Shown here one piece after another: positions 1-12,872 of a stretch of DNA of 64,000 bases. Under the pieces are notes generated by a model, which did not search any database, was not told the DNA's origin, and saw only the letters and a list, made by a program, of their open reading frames with translations. Made by a program: the position numbers and the translations under genes. Source of the stretch: Verpa conica (Eukaryota; Ascomycota; Pezizomycetes; Pezizales; Morchellaceae); assembly GCA_033030425.1 (NCBI GenBank), contig JAUFSD010000008.1:186001-250000 (forward strand), given 5' to 3'. The stretch's first letter is position 1, and every line of letters starts with the position of its first letter.

Positions 1-290
1 CTTCTGCCTCGCGTTTCGGGTGTTGATGTTATGTGGTCAACACAGTAAATATAAACCACGGTAGTCAATAACCCACAGAAGATTGAGAAGGATAGCCATA
101 TTATCTCGGCTGTCGGTGAAAGTCGTGTGAGAAGGGAGCCGTTGCCGTGGATGTGTTTTTCGGCGTGTGCACTCGCAATAAGGACGGCAGCAAGTGGGAA
201 GCTTGCGATAAAGAGAGTAATGAAAGGGCAGATATTCGAAGTGAATATGGAAGTGAAGACTCTTCTCCACTTAGACTGAGTCTCGGCCAT
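1..290 (-). CDS. Small two-helix membrane protein, 3' part cut off by the window edge
   Basis: An ATG at 290-288 (minus) opens a frame that stays open for 96 codons to the window edge. The protein starts MAETQSKWRR and has two clear hydrophobic stretches: about residues 17-40, following NICPF and rich in I, L, F and A, and about residues 68-86, following TAEIIW. A polar loop lies between them (AEKHIHGNGS). The start is supported by a basic, Trp-containing N-terminus and by a TATA-like run about 65 nt upstream. No known family is recognised; it looks like a small fungal integral membrane protein. The C-terminus and any introns lie outside the window. Confidence 0.6.
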   Translation of the reverse strand, partial: MAETQSKWRRVFTSIFTSNICPFITLFIASFPLAAVLIASAHAEKHIHGNGSLLTRLSPTAEIIWLSFSIFCGLLTTVVYIYCVDHITSTPETRGR

Positions 291-352
291 GGCGATGATT
301 CTTGGTTGGTTCTTAACCTCAGAATTTGGAGGAGGGGTGGGTGAATGAGTGA

Positions 353-363
353 ATTATATATAC
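353..363 (-). promoter_or_regulatory. TATA-like box
   Basis: The run tatatatac/gtatatata at 355-363 lies about 65 nt upstream of the ATG of the left-edge gene on the minus strand, a plausible TATA-box distance. Confidence 0.3.
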
Positions 364-2715
364 GAGTTTGGGGGAGGGTGACGGTGGCCTGTAGGCCTAG
401 CTTTTAAGGCTACATAAGCTAATATTTTGGTTACTACTAGTGTAGAATTGTGGCATAGCATTGCGTTGGAATTAGGAAGTTTCCTGAATGATTCCCATAG
501 GCTTGTGCTAGGCACCTGTTATTATATGGGCTATTGACTATGAGCTATGAACTATAGGGTCTAGGGACAAGTCTAAGCCATCTAGTCAGTGATGGTGTAA
601 TTGAGGAAGGGTTTTCATAAACGATGTCAACGCTGAAACACTATCATCATTACGTAGCGGGTGATTTTTTGGGTTTCGTCTTTATCCATCTTTGACTAGA
701 ACTTCTGAACTAGTAGTCCTAGTTTGTATCGCCTGAATGTCATAGGATGTACGATTAAATTGACTCTAAACATCGATATCCTAACCTGTGATTTTGGCTC
801 TCATTGTTCACTACATCTGGCTAAGCCATTTACAAATAGGTGTACTTAACTCAACGCCGCTAGTCTTTGTTTTCCTTGGCGCTAAGGAGGTAAAGCATTT
901 CCTACTAAAAATGGTGGCCTCTCCGACTAGACATCTGTTTTGTACTAAATTAACTTCTATTATGCCACTAGGGTAGATCATCGTCACTACAGAGCTTCAA
1001 TGCTTTCCCTGGGTAGAACTTTGAAGATCCCCACGCTACGTTATGCACAAAGGTGAGTTGTCCGGCTTATAAACACACTACACACCAAGAAAAGCCTTCC
1101 ACACTACCAACAACATAATACAAGCAAACTATCATTAATTACATCAAGAAGCTAGTTATTAGCTCTCGCCTGAGGAAGTTCAGAAATTTTCCTATAGAAT
1201 TTGTTACGTTTAACGAATACAGAATTTAGTCGTACTGCAACTCCCAAACACCAACCAGTAAGCTACATAGATACAAATTCATAACCAGGCTGCTGCTAAA
1301 ATTGCAGTAGGAAATGATGATATCATTCTGAGAAGGAGACAAATTCTCATAGCTACAAATCACATGGGATAAGGGTTACTAGAAGGTCATTTTCCGGGGC
1401 TTGGGGTGGCCCTTTTACGGGGTAACCTAGCGCTAGTTTAAATATCTAGGGAAATCTTAGCGTAAAGGTTAATACGTTTGTCAGTTTTTTTATCAGGTGC
1501 TTTTTAAAACACTGTAAAGGTCTGAAAGCACGCGCTACGTCCTATAGCAAAAGACTTTACGTATCTCCCTATTTAGATTTTATTGGTTGGTTACGATGCT
1601 GGATGGACATGATAGCTCGAGAAGCTAATGGAGTTTCAATAGAATATACTATTATCCGTTGCACTTTCTCCAGCTCTTAGGTTCAAACTAGTAATTAAAA
1701 GTTGTACTTGTTCTGGCCGGGTCATAGTCGATGACGGTAGCTTTACAGTTGCGTCTTGTGCTAGCTATTTGGAGGTTAGGAGCAAGCGTTTAATGAAGTA
1801 TTGGGAGAAAACACCGAGAAGTGAGCATGGAATTGAGCCAAGCGTATACCATGTTTTGAATATGGAGCTAATTCTTACTACTACGTATTATCCCTGTGGC
1901 CCTGTCATGTTATAATTTGGTGCTGTGGCTGTCGATGTTCTCAGAGTGGCTGTCAGTGTATAACGGGTGATGATTGATTACTAGACTAATCTGCTTCTCC
2001 AGCTATCTATAGATATATATATAAAACCCTAACCCTTGTTGTCACGGTCTCCAGTACTTGAGGCACAGATGGCTTATTTTAGGCTTTGGCACACTAGTAG
2101 CTAGATATATCTTCTCTCGTCTCCACAAGACATCATAAATTTCACACAATTATCTCATCTTTAAAGACAGCAGTGCCTTGAGTACTATTGAAGGCCCTTT
2201 CTCTTTGGAGGACATGGTAATTATCAGATCATCAGTTCTAGCATATAGAGCTGCTAATAGAAGAGCTGAGAGCTTGGTACTAGGAAAGGCCAACCTACGG
2301 CTAGAAATTTGGGCCACACTACAGCTTACTTATCATACAGTTCTACCTCCCCCCATTCCTAGGAGTAGGCATACTATATCACAGTCGGCTAAGCGTATAA
2401 TCCTCCCTATATTTTCTACTTCCGGGAGTAGCAAGTGTATTTGTTTAGTTGTTATTTTTTGTGATTTGTTGTTTTTTAATTCGTCATCCTGACTTTCCTT
2501 CTCTATATGCTCTAAACCTACCGAGGTTTAGGCTTCGATTGTTGTAGTTGCTGTCTTCGATTTCTTTGCTAAACTTGGTCGCATGCAGCGAGTGACCCTT
2601 CATGACCCATCAATCCTTCCCTTAGTCATCAAAGCCCCACCACACTACACCCCGCAACCAACCTCCATTCACAACAATCCCCAAACCACGAATTGACCTC
2701 CCCAAACCCTCCAAA
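364..2715. other. AT-rich stretch with no gene seen
   Basis: Only short frames with poor coding character are present and no splice-linked homology was recognised. A short telomere-like run (accctaaccct) lies at 2026-2036. The last 120 bases before the URA3 start are C/A-rich and almost free of G, as in a pyrimidine-rich fungal promoter or leader. Confidence 0.5.
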
Positions 2716-3579
2716 ATGTCATACACAAAGCGCTCCTATGGCGAACGATCCAAAACACACCCGACCGCCATCGGGCGCCGCCTACTCTCCATAATGGAGA
2801 CGAAAAAAACCAACCTCTGCATCTCAGTCGACCTAACAGACCCCACCAAGATTCTGACCCTCATAGACCGTACTTCCCCCCAACCCACTCACCACCTCCC
2901 TCCAAACTAACCCAATCTCCCAGAACTCGGTCCCAAAATCTGTCTCGTAAAAACCCACATCGACATCATCACCTTCGCCCCAGGAGGCATCAGCAACTTC
3001 ACCTCCGCCCTCGTTGAGCTCGCCTCCACACACAACTTCCTCATCTTCGAAGACCGCAAGTTCGCCGACATCGGCTCGACAGTGCAACACCAGTACCGCA
3101 GTGGAGTCTACAACATCGCTTCATGGTCACACATCACAAACGCACACAGTGTTCCAGGAGAAGGTATAATCCAGGGTCTCCGCGCAGTAGCACAAGAGTA
3201 CGCACCTCAGGAGCGGGGGCTACTATTACTCGGTGAGATGTCATCCAAGGGGAACCTTGGGGGTGGGGAGTACCTGGCCAAGACAGTCAATATGGCGAGG
3301 AAGTATCCGGATTTTGTAACTGGGTTTATTGCACAGGGTGCTGTGGAGGGTGGTGGGGAAGAGGAGGACTTTATCGTTATGTCTCCGGGTGTGGGGTTGA
3401 GTGAGGGTGGAGATGGATTAGGACAGCAGTATAATACTCCGTCGAGTGTGGTGGGGCAGAAGGGGAGTGATGTGATTATTGTAGGGAGGGGGATTATTGC
3501 GAGTGAGGACCCTGTGAAGGAGGCGGAGAAGTATAGAGTTGCGGGGTGGGAGGCATATGAGAAGAGGATTTTGGCATAG
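2716..3579 (+). CDS. pyrG: Orotidine-5'-phosphate decarboxylase
   Basis: This cytosolic enzyme makes UMP from OMP, the last step of pyrimidine synthesis (URA3/pyrG). Exons are 2716-2869 and 2924-3579. The 54-nt intron has a GTACTT donor, a CTAAC branch point and a CCCAG acceptor, and it contains the only in-frame stop (2908-2910). Splicing restores [17 protein letters not shown], which matches the family. The product is 269 aa, the usual length. The catalytic elements are the Lys of KTHID (about residue 62) and the D-x-K-x-x-D of [10 protein letters not shown]. The phosphate-binding C-terminal part is present ([16 protein letters not shown]). The 5' half is C-rich and the 3' half G-rich on the coding strand, an unusual compositional switch. 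Confidence 0.95.
2870..2923 (+). other. Intron of the OMP decarboxylase gene
   Basis: The intron is 54 nt: GTACTT donor, CTAAC at 2906-2910, CAG acceptor at 2921-2923. Its length is a multiple of three, but it contains an in-frame TAA, so retention would truncate the enzyme at about 64 residues. Confidence 0.9.
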
Positions 3580-5052
3580 GTTGGGTTTTTAAATGTTGGC
3601 GTTGGGTGGGGTTTTTGTAGATGACTGGGCCTGGTTTAGGGCATAAAAGTATTGAATACCTTGGGGGGAGGGTGGGTGTAACGTTTGAATAGGGGTTTCC
3701 ACCCGTGAGACAAAAATAAGATTCGAGGGTCAGGTATAAATAAAGATTCATGGCAACCAAAGGACTATCTAGCTATAGCTACGAAGCCATGAATAAGCCA
3801 GGAATAACTTCATAAGCCATCACTCGGTTAATCTTGCTCTTACATTACCCGGCCCTAACCTACCCGGATATCTTCACCCCATTTTGTCATACTGCATAAT
3901 AGCCTTATGCACCTGCGTTTCTTCCAAGGAAATCTGGTATCCTATTTATTGTAACACAGCACTATATGAATCCTCTTGATAAATACAATGATCAAAGGAC
4001 CTAGGCTCGTTATTGTATTACAAGCGATCGGAACAGCGTTTTTCCGGTATGGTTTAACCATGATAATACCTATAACCCAGCTACAAGTTATGAATTCATG
4101 GACTAGTAAATTCCTCATCTATAGTTTCAAGTTCTGGGCATGAACCTATAGCCCTATAGCCGGTTTACGAAACAATTATTGGTCTCCGAGGTTTTTGATT
4201 TACGATTTTGAGTTGATTGTTTGTAGCTCGCGACCCAAGACTTTTCTTATTATATGTACATAATATAATAAAACTAAGCTATAAAAAATTTATAAGAGCA
4301 TAACAAGAAAGCAAGTAAAGAAATAAAAGTAAACGCCCACACATCTAGCTATTATTTTCCCCCTTCTATCTTTAACATTATTCGCAACCCTCAAAAGTAA
4401 TATCCATTATTAAACACGAAATCTACCAAAAACATACTACACATACCTAAAAAAACACCTTGCTCCATCACCATGACACCGAATAAACACAATACAAGGA
4501 GCCAAAAACGTCTCTTATAACAGCTGATACTAGATGCTTCTCCTACCTCCCTACCTCCCGATAGATAACTACAAACACCTCATAAGCCTAAGCCTAGTTA
4601 TTTCAGTGGTAGGGCGTGTGATTTTTACGTATGATAATCACACGACAGAGTTCGGTCCCTGCATTGGGCTTTTCTCTTTTTTACTACTCGTATTTGAATT
4701 TCTGGGAAGTTGTGATTTACTTTAATTTACCTTGGTTTAATAGTAGGTATGGCTTATATCATGATCTCAGTGATAATAATAGTCGATGGCTATCTTAGGG
4801 TGGTTTTTTTAAGCTTTAGTATATACTTCGTGCTGATTTTGAGCTAGAGTAGTTGTATTGATGTGGATTTATGAAAAGTCACTCGGGGTCAGGAAGTCTC
4901 TAGTAAATAGTTTTGAAGAGAGATATTTGGATTATATATACATCTAAACCTAATAAAACCTGCCTTAAATATGTTACACTAATAATCACTCTATGTTGAG
5001 AAGCGCCAATACTCCAGGTCTATATTAGAAATAGCCAAAATCCTTCTATACA
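3580..5052. other. Intergenic, AT-rich, no gene seen
   Basis: The stretch after the OMP decarboxylase stop begins G/T-rich and becomes strongly AT-rich from about 3770. No frame shows a recognisable domain or good codon use. Confidence 0.5.
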
Positions 5053-6931
5053 CTAAAATCTGTTGATATCCCGCCCCAAGATCCAGTTTGTAAACCTGTA
5101 GAGAATATTTGTAAGTAGATCCTGATGTTAAAGAATATGGAAGGGTAAATTACCAATAAACTGGTATCAGTATCTTGTTCCTCCAGCTCACACTCTTCGT
5201 AAGGTATGCCATCCTCCACATCAGCCATGCTAACCTCCTATTTAAAGTCAGCTAGCAATTCGTTTCGGGTGTTACAAGAGATAAACAATACCCTTTAATA
5301 TCCCCCTGATCGGTCTGTGTAATTGCCTTCCAGCCGCCCAAATATGCCATTATCCCAAGACTCCTATACTTAAACTCCGGCTCCTCTCCCAACTTTACCA
5401 ACTCTCCTTTTCTTAGTTCAGGCAGCCTCTGCTGGTCCATACGTTTCTCCTTCTTCTTGGCAGCCTTATTTAATGTCTTTCCTAGCCACACCGCTTGCTG
5501 GTTTGCTACTTGAGCCGTAGCGGGTAGATCCTGCCCTTCCACCCATGCACAGTCTCCAATAGCAAACACATCATCCAGTTGCTTTACCTCTGCAGTCTCC
5601 CCGTGTTTAACCTTGACTCTGAGGTGATTGTCTATCACCAGTCTGCCGGCTTTTTGGTCTTTTTCTACTGTCCAGGCACCCTCTTTTGTTCCTTCCTGCA
5701 CAGCTTTTTTCTCAATATCAGAGAGGCAGAACTTTCCTTTCAATCCAGATGCGATGAATGGGTTTGGAGCGAGGCCGGTACTCCAAATTACACCACCGAC
5801 AGGGATACGGCCGTCTTCTTTGGTGACGATTGCGCCGTCTTCGACTGAGAGGACGTGATGTGAGGTGCGGATTTGGATTCCCTGGCGGTGGAAGTGGCGC
5901 TCGGCATAATTGGCAAGGTTGCTATCAAACATAGAAAGGATACGTGGGGCGACATCGTAAATTGTTATGCGAGGGTACGAGACAAGTGATGGGTACATTC
6001 GGGAAAGGTCATCGGATAACAGATCGTGAAGTTCAGCCGAGAACTCAATTCCGGTTGCTATAAAATTGTAAGTATATATATAATAAGAATTTATAAAAGG
6101 TAACTTACGACCACCACCAACAATTGCAAAGTTAAGTAGTTGCTTCTTCCTCTCTTCTGATGCTGTTGGTAGTGCAGCCTCCTCAAAACCTATCCAGCTC
6201 GTCAGCCACAGTATGTTTGTTTCAGAATTAGCCACACCTACATTCCAAAATCCTCTTCCGGATCTTCCTCGCGTCCGCTACATCTTTTAAAAAGAACGCA
6301 TGCTCCTTAACTCCCGGTACTCCAAAAGTCTGACTGTAGGCTCCTACCCCGATCACAATCTTGTCGAACTTGACCTTAAACCTAGACTTCTCTCCTCCAC
6401 CCACAATACCACCCTCCTTTTCTCGGCCTGGTGTCTGTGTCTCAACCGCACCCTCGATCGTGACTGTCTTATTCGCGAAATCAATACTCTCTGCCCACCC
6501 ACGTAGCACATCAACGCCATTACGGGAACGCGAAGACTCCATTGCAACACGGAACTCGAGTGTCCCGACAGCGGTCGAAGCCAGAAGAGGCGTAAACACG
6601 AAGTAGGTCCGCGGAGTGACTATGACAGGTTGGTAGTGTTTTAACGAGAGTGCATTCGAGAGACCGAAACCACCCCAGCCGGAGCCGAGGATTAGAACTC
6701 TCTCTCTGTCTGCTCGGTGAGTTAGCTGGGAGATCTCGACTATCGTGAACCAGCCGAAGTGGGTTGAAGAGATGTACCTCCTTTCGCTCTATCTAGCGAT
6801 TCAATACTAAAGTCTCTTTTCTGCTGTGATCTTTGGATGCTCTGATATATCGGCTGTACCCCAACTCGCCGCACTCCAGCAAGGTGAGACTCCACCGAGT
6901 GGACACCACAGCGTCGTAGAACAGTCGTCAT
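5053..6931 (-). CDS. Type II (alternative) NADH:ubiquinone oxidoreductase
   Basis: A rotenone-insensitive flavoenzyme that passes electrons from NADH to ubiquinone without pumping protons, at the mitochondrial inner membrane. Exons: 6931-6778, 6709-6242, 6189-6109, 6057-5292, 5237-5154, 5095-5053 (531 aa). Introns are 68, 52, 51, 54 and 58 nt. The basic N-terminus suits a mitochondrial presequence. The FAD-binding motif VLILGSGWGGFGLSNA lies near residue 55, followed by YFVFTPLLASTAVGTLEFR. The NADH-binding motif VGGGPTGIEF spans the exon 3/4 junction. IWSTGLAPNPF and DDVFAIGDCAW follow. The C-terminal membrane-anchoring region (RLAWLMWRMAYLTKS, then SWRNK, ending LGRDINRF) is encoded by exons 5 and 6. 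No EF-hand insert is seen. Internal and external forms cannot be told apart here. Confidence 0.93.
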
Positions 6932-9165
6932 TGTCAATTGGTAAAGCGTATGACCTCAATTAATCCGGCAAGGAATTGGCTGAGGGTGTTGCTTGATATC
7001 TGGTGCAGAAATACCACGAGCAGGTGGTGGCTGGATTCATGCTCGGGAGTCTGACATTAGTAAATGTCATCCTGGCACTGGATGTCCATCTCTAAGCCAG
7101 GGTTAGGGTTAGGACCACGTTTACTGATCTTCCATCGGGTGTTCTAGGAGGTGATTGAGGTTATTGTCATAGGTTGCTCGGGCTCAAGGTTCCGACTTAT
7201 GAGTTTATATGCAAAAGGCAGTCAGATCTGATAATTAAATATATCTAGAGTAATCCGATGATGACAAAAAGGACAACCTCGGCCTTCTGCCAAGCCACTC
7301 TGTGTCACCTGTCTTACAACCACAGGGTAGCTTTACTGCATGTAGCTTTTTACACGAGTTATGAGACTCGCTACGAAAATTCCCCGGGTTACCTGATGTT
7401 ATGTGTATTAGTTGCTACTAGAATAGCTGTAGGGTGAGGGGTATCATGGTGGAACCCGACCTACATTCTCGTTCATTTTTCATTGAGCCTATACCACTAA
7501 TACCTAGAAATCGCCTTTATGTCCCTCATACAAGTATCATCTAGTGCCATCAGATCTATACCTCTAAAGTCTCGAGCTTATACCAGACACTCGACATAAG
7601 CTTCCCCAACACATCCTCCGGGTGGGTAGACATTATTTTCTCTCTTAAAAGGCAAAGGTGTCGAGATAGGGGATTCGGAGGGTTCGGCGACGTGATCGGG
7701 TTTATATTTTTGAAAGTTGGGTGTATACTCGTCTGAATTACGAGGTATGGAGTTATAAAATGAGTAGTAATTCCTAGAACGCAAACGATATTGAGCTACA
7801 TGAGCACTTCGGAGAAGATTAAATAAGTAATCGGTTATAACACCTATTAATGCATTAGTACTACTCGCCCCAAGATTTAGGCGATGGATACATTCATGTA
7901 TTTTTTGGGAATAAAAATTCTCGGAAATTAGAATAATAAAAAAGTGTCTCCCAGGGGCTGAACCGCGGACCGTTTCTCACTTGTCCCAGAATAAGTGCGA
8001 CTAGGCTTCCCGGTATACCGGTAGGCCATCTTCACCTGAAAGTATTAGAGGGTTTTGTACCTTTGAGGTGTCTTAAGGGGGCTCCCGGACAGTAATTGGT
8101 GGTGGAATCACTTATGTAATATATTCGGCGGAAATCCTTATTTGTCAATAGATAGTATTGATCACTCGATCTCATAAAATGTTTTAAGGGGTGGTGCCAA
8201 CACTGTAGTATATGGGCCTCCGTGTATCGTGGCACTGTGTAGTGCTTTATGATCGTTGGGTAGCCAAAATGCCCGTAACGCAAAAGAAGTCAATAGAAAT
8301 AAATGAAAACCAACAACAAACTACGAGATAAGGGTTTAGTTAAGGAAGAGAAAAATAAATAAATATAGCCTGATACTTATTCTAGGAACCACTAGCCCTA
8401 GGAGCTATCTGGGCCCTCTGGATCGTTTTCGTGTCAGGAGCTCCGGAATTTAACGTAGAAGCTACGATAAAAATCTAAATATTTATCTAAGCCATCTGGT
8501 AAACCCTGGATAGATCAGAGGCCTCCGGAGTCTTCGCGAGGTTTATTGGGTACTTGGTTTTATGCAGTACTTCTGAAAACTCAAGTAGGGTTAGGGTTCT
8601 ATGACATCAACATTTGGCTTGGCAGACGATTTTAACACGAAACCGTTGGCCAAAGTTAAATGCTCTAGTTCCTATACGGAAGATTGAAAAGTAATATAGT
8701 GGTAAAATAGAGGTAAAAGTTATCTGCCCGACTAACTAGATCATCTCAAGCAATATGTGGGTTTAAGGTTGCATGCATTATCGGTCCACCGGGGCACTCA
8801 CTTATCGGGCACCGTATTTGCCAAGGCCATATGTACTGGTACAGAGCTGGCCTAGGAAAACCTCTGATTATGGTTCTGATCATATAAGTAGCGGATAGAA
8901 AATGTTTGCACAGCGAGAGCAAAGGCAGAAGAGTTGCTCTTGGGGACCGATGGCGTGGTAAGGTCCGTTATTATGATTAAACCTACTAGGGAGGGGGCAA
9001 AGAATGCGCTAGAGATAGTGAGTAGGTAGCGGTGGAGTTCTCTTGTTCGGGTGAGGGACTATTAGCAACATAGGAGAGATGAAGTGGATCAAAAAGACTA
9101 TGACAGATGATGGGTATGGGTAAATGGACGAGGAAGAAAGGGGGGGGGGGTTCCAGCAAAGAATT
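6932..9165. other. Gene desert, left part
   Basis: AT-rich DNA with no intact gene. It contains telomere-like runs at 7099-7113 and 8586-8598, and a tRNA-like patch at about 7938-8033 (minus) that does not fold as a tRNA. Short frames at 7578-7784 and 8032-8283 have no recognisable domain. Confidence 0.5.
7099..7113 (+). repeat. Interstitial telomere-like repeat
   Basis: agggttagggttagg holds just over two TTAGGG units, the usual telomere unit of filamentous ascomycetes. A second short run (tagggttagggtt) is at 8586-8598. Confidence 0.5.
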
Positions 9166-9313
9166 AAAGAACAGTTCTGCTGACTACCGGGTACCCAAGC
9201 CCTAGCGGGGCTAGAGGTCAACAACGTCTGCTGGTGACTGGGTTCGAATGGCCAACCTCGTAGTTGGGCACCAGGGTTTGGGTACCATTTTACCGTTAGG
9301 CAATGCATCCCAG
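9166..9313 (-). repeat. Dispersed SINE-like repeat, copy A
   Basis: About 150 bp that reappears in opposite orientation at 19058-19215. Shared blocks include tgcctaacggtaaa, caaaccctggtgcccaacta, cccagtcaccagcagacg and gcttgggtaccc. On the minus strand, a block like a tRNA A box (tgcctaacggtaaaatgg) is followed about 45 nt later by a B-box-like ttcgaaccc. Copy differences are mostly transitions. This fits a tRNA-derived, non-autonomous retroposon, but there is no complete tRNA fold. Confidence 0.6.
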
Positions 9314-12126
9314 ATGACCATACCGGTATTGGATCAGCTTTGAGTCTCTTTTTTGGGGGCTATTACTAGTAGCGGGTGCCTGCGTGTGAAGCAGGCTGCA
9401 GAGGGAGGTGTTGGGTACTTTAGGAGGTGTAAGTAGCGGGAAAGAGGACCGCAATGTCGGGATTATGAGGAGTAAATCATAGCACCCATTCTTTACAATG
9501 TATGTTTATCTACTCGTTATAGCTCATTAAGAAATGTGCTGCCCCCCCCCCCCCTATCCAATATATCACTAAAATCAGAGACGTTTTATCCGACAGTCTT
9601 ATGTATTTAATATAGTCTTCCGACTATCCTCAGAGGAGATAGGCATATCAACCGCTCGAGAGATCCACTACCTAGCCGCGTCTGCGTTTGGTTGAAGATT
9701 AGAGTTCCACTCTAGTGACGTCACATACTATCACTCGCTATTCCAGGCTACCATCATATAAGTATTCATTGGTTGATTTGTTAATCATAATACATGAACT
9801 TTGGTAGATAATCAGTATCAAGGCTAACCAGAGGGTAAACAGAAGACTTCCTTGCCTCTTAATGTATATAACCTGGTAGATCTTATGTTGCCGGAGTTTT
9901 GGTTTCTCCATGCTCGGTGGATTAGAGATAATAGCTGAACAAAGGGTTTTTTCAGTAGTCGATCGTAAGAAATTATAGATTAGGGGGCGGGTAAATACAT
10001 GTAGGCAGCTGGGGCGGCGAAAAGGCTATATCAGGGGGAGAATTTGAGGGAGTAGGATAGAGGGGCATAGTGGATGATGGAAGCCATCCTGCGGGTGCTG
10101 GGCTTCTATTTGGCGTTTGCCAGACAAACACATCAAAATAAGCTACCGCGTACTGAGTTTAACCCTTCTATTGGTATTATACAGCACATTACTACTTCTT
10201 TATCAGCCCGCTCATCAACAGCAAACCTCCAGCACAAAGACTGTCTCCAGCAGTATCTTAAAAACAACAAATCCTTCTAACTTCAACCGTACACCGTTTG
10301 GATACCTTGAGTATTGCTCTCATAATATTAATATTACCAGGAAACCATGGAGCTGCAACATTCTCTATAGCCTCATAAACGATGTATGTCTCGTTCTCCG
10401 CTCAACTCTAATCTTATTTGATACCTAAATCTATCTCGATAACACATAGAAGCAAGCGTCTCATACACTCTAGATATGTGAAAACTTGCAGGAGCGTCCG
10501 CAAGGGTTGAATTTGGGACTGGGAAGTACCACTATATGCTACTGTATAAGGGCACGGTCTATTCTTTCAGCCTGAGGAGCGGGATCTTGACTCTCTCGGT
10601 ATGGTGTGATCATTCAGATATGTTTACGAGACATACGCAAGTGAGGAAGAGACGTTCCTATAGTATATGGGCCTACAGCGAGCATTGCCGCATACGCATC
10701 ATACAATAGTACCAATGAATAATACAAGAGTCCCGATTCATACTCGTACAATAAAAAAGAGATGAGGCTTGGTATTCATGGATTCTACACGTATAATTGA
10801 ACATACACAGTGTGTTTTGATATACCACTTAATTCACGACTTAGAAAACTCCTTCTAGAGGATTTATCAGGTACTTTATCCCGAATCTACTAGACGATTT
10901 ATTTATATTTATTATATTTTATAGAGGCTTTTATGAGCTTGACTGGTTCTAATTAGTGGAGATATCACTTATTCCTCTCATAGAAATATTCCCAATACAT
11001 ATTTAAGAGGACTTCAACTTTACATCTTTATCTGAAAGACAAAGTACTATTCGGGAACCTACAAAGCGTTTGAATGGTATTCATAACGTACCATTATGGG
11101 CAGGACATTTAAGCAGACCTTACACAGATTTGGGAACTTCCAGGTGGGTGTATAAGACTCTAATAAAAACGCAATCGTTTATTTGCTAATTGACCAATTC
11201 CGTTAAGATTTTTCGATCCCAATACTTATTTACTTTGTGTAGAGGAGGTATCGGAGGGACAGAGTAGCTGGGTTTCCCGCCAGCTAAGAGAGCTCGGCTA
11301 TATAAACACTATTCTTTGAGGACGAAGAGCGTAGAGATGAAAAAGGAATGCCGTATTGTACAGTAGCATCTAGAGGGCCTATATCTCGCCGCGGTAAAAC
11401 AGTTTGTTTTATTAGCTAAAAAGAGAAACCAATATGAATTCACAAGAAGATGAAACAAAGGTAATATATAGTCAATCAATGTATTATAGCAAAAAATTTA
11501 CACCGTTATGGTACCCTATGCCGAGATGCTTGACAACATTGAGTAGAATTTCCTCCCTTCTAGTAGAACAAAGACGTTCCGCTGGTTTCAAAAACAAGAC
11601 TTAAACTAGATCACTTATTTCTATACTAGAATCTAACCAGCCACAGCTCAGAATATGAAATTAAGCTTCTTCACCGATGAGAAAATCACGTAGCCCTTCC
11701 AAACCCCATCCTCGGATTCAGTAAGTGACAACGAACGCTAGGATTTTCGCCCCTTTCTCGGCTCTGGTATTACACCTGAGGAAATATTTCTTTGTTCGCA
11801 CAGTCTAGTGTCTAAAAGAGTGCTACTAATGCGTATAGTACTACCGGAATAGGCACTTCTACAGTCTTCAATATCGAAATGTAAGTTAGCGTAGGTAGTA
11901 TATTTAATCTATCCGTTATTACAGGTTATCGAAGCTTTGCTTTGAGCAGGTTGGTTGTTGAAGTAGTGATAGATATGAGAGAACAATATAGAGTAGATCA
12001 GGACTATAAAGTATATTCGGTTGACCTTTTTTATTCCTCATCATGGAATAAAGTTCCAACAACCTAGTCTTTGGTATCCATCAACTCGCTATCAAAGTCT
12101 TGAAACAGCTTATAGACCTATCATTT
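9314..12126. other. Gene desert, central part
   Basis: AT-rich sequence with a 12-C run near 9542 and no convincing coding stretch. Frames at 10074-10428 overlap each other in two phases and have no recognisable domain. Confidence 0.5.
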
Positions 12127-12872
12127 TATTGTAACTAAAGATCCACCATGTATTGCTCTACCCTCATTGAAAATCTCGTCGTGATCTCCATCACACCCAC
12201 TCACTCGGTCACAGACACCGCCTACTACAGCGTTGAGTACCTCCTCGAAGACATCATCCTTACTAAAAATGACCAATTGAGTTCCAGTCCCCTTGATAAC
12301 ACAGAGTTCCTTCTCGCTAACACCCCAGCCTCAATCACAACCCACGAGTACATTATTGTATAAAACGATGACCCTCAATCATAAATACCTCCACCACCCC
12401 CACTTCATTTCAATAGCGCTTCTTGGCGCATGTCTTTAGCGCTTGGCGAAGCCAAGAATATCAACAAAGTATTCTGGCATGCGGTTATGTTCCACGAACT
12501 CATGTATAACCGTAGAATGTTTCTGCCGAAATACCCATGAGCTTTGGGCTTCTTGGGGCAATCAAGGGGTATGAGTACCTGAATGGTTGAGCGTCCCGAG
12601 GAAGAGCTGTCTAGATGGCAGATCGACGATATCTCAGAGGGAAAAGCGGCAAACTAATCTTCCCGTGTTAGGAAAGCCAAGTTTGTTTGTACAAATCATG
12701 CATATTCTCGTTGATGTAGCTGGCTAGACGTACGAGTTACTGGAAAGGCTCTTTCACGGGAGTACCTTGAGGAACGCGATTATGGAGTGGTCGAGAGGTG
12801 ACTTGTTTCAGAATGGAGCTTTGGTTGGTGTTGCTCATGAGCTGACGAATCCGAGCCTATATCTATCGACCT
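12127..12872 (+). pseudogene. Decayed protein-coding gene, unknown family
   Basis: An ATG at 12148 opens 71 codons with C-rich, coding-like usage that end in TAA. Protein-like segments follow in shifting frames: an ATG at about 12430 (MSLALGEAKNINKVFWHAVM, then RRMFLPKYP before TGA), then MVERPEEELSRWQIDDISEG, then YELLERLFHGSTLRNAIMEW and VGVAHELTNPSLYLSTL up to a GTAAGT donor near 12876. Several frames and stops interrupt what reads as one gene. The family is not recognised. An intact multi-intron gene is less likely because no splice sites bracket the stops. Confidence 0.4.

Noticed and set aside
2908..2910. The in-frame TAA as evidence that the OMP decarboxylase gene is broken
   Set aside because: It lies inside a 54-nt intron with good donor, branch point and acceptor; splicing restores the conserved protein.
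2833..3090. An 85-codon minus-strand frame over the OMP decarboxylase gene
   Set aside because: It is the antisense shadow of exons 1-2 of a gene with clear homology and splicing.
5046..5291. The NADH dehydrogenase as C-terminally truncated, with a separate small gene after it
   Set aside because: Two further introns (54 and 58 nt) join exons that encode the full conserved C-terminal anchor ending LGRDINRF; the small frame is a shadow of these exons.
7938..8033. A tRNA gene on the minus strand (A-box-like ggcctaccgg, B-box-like ggttcagcccc, T run)
   Set aside because: Acceptor and T stems do not pair, so at most it is a tRNA-derived relic.
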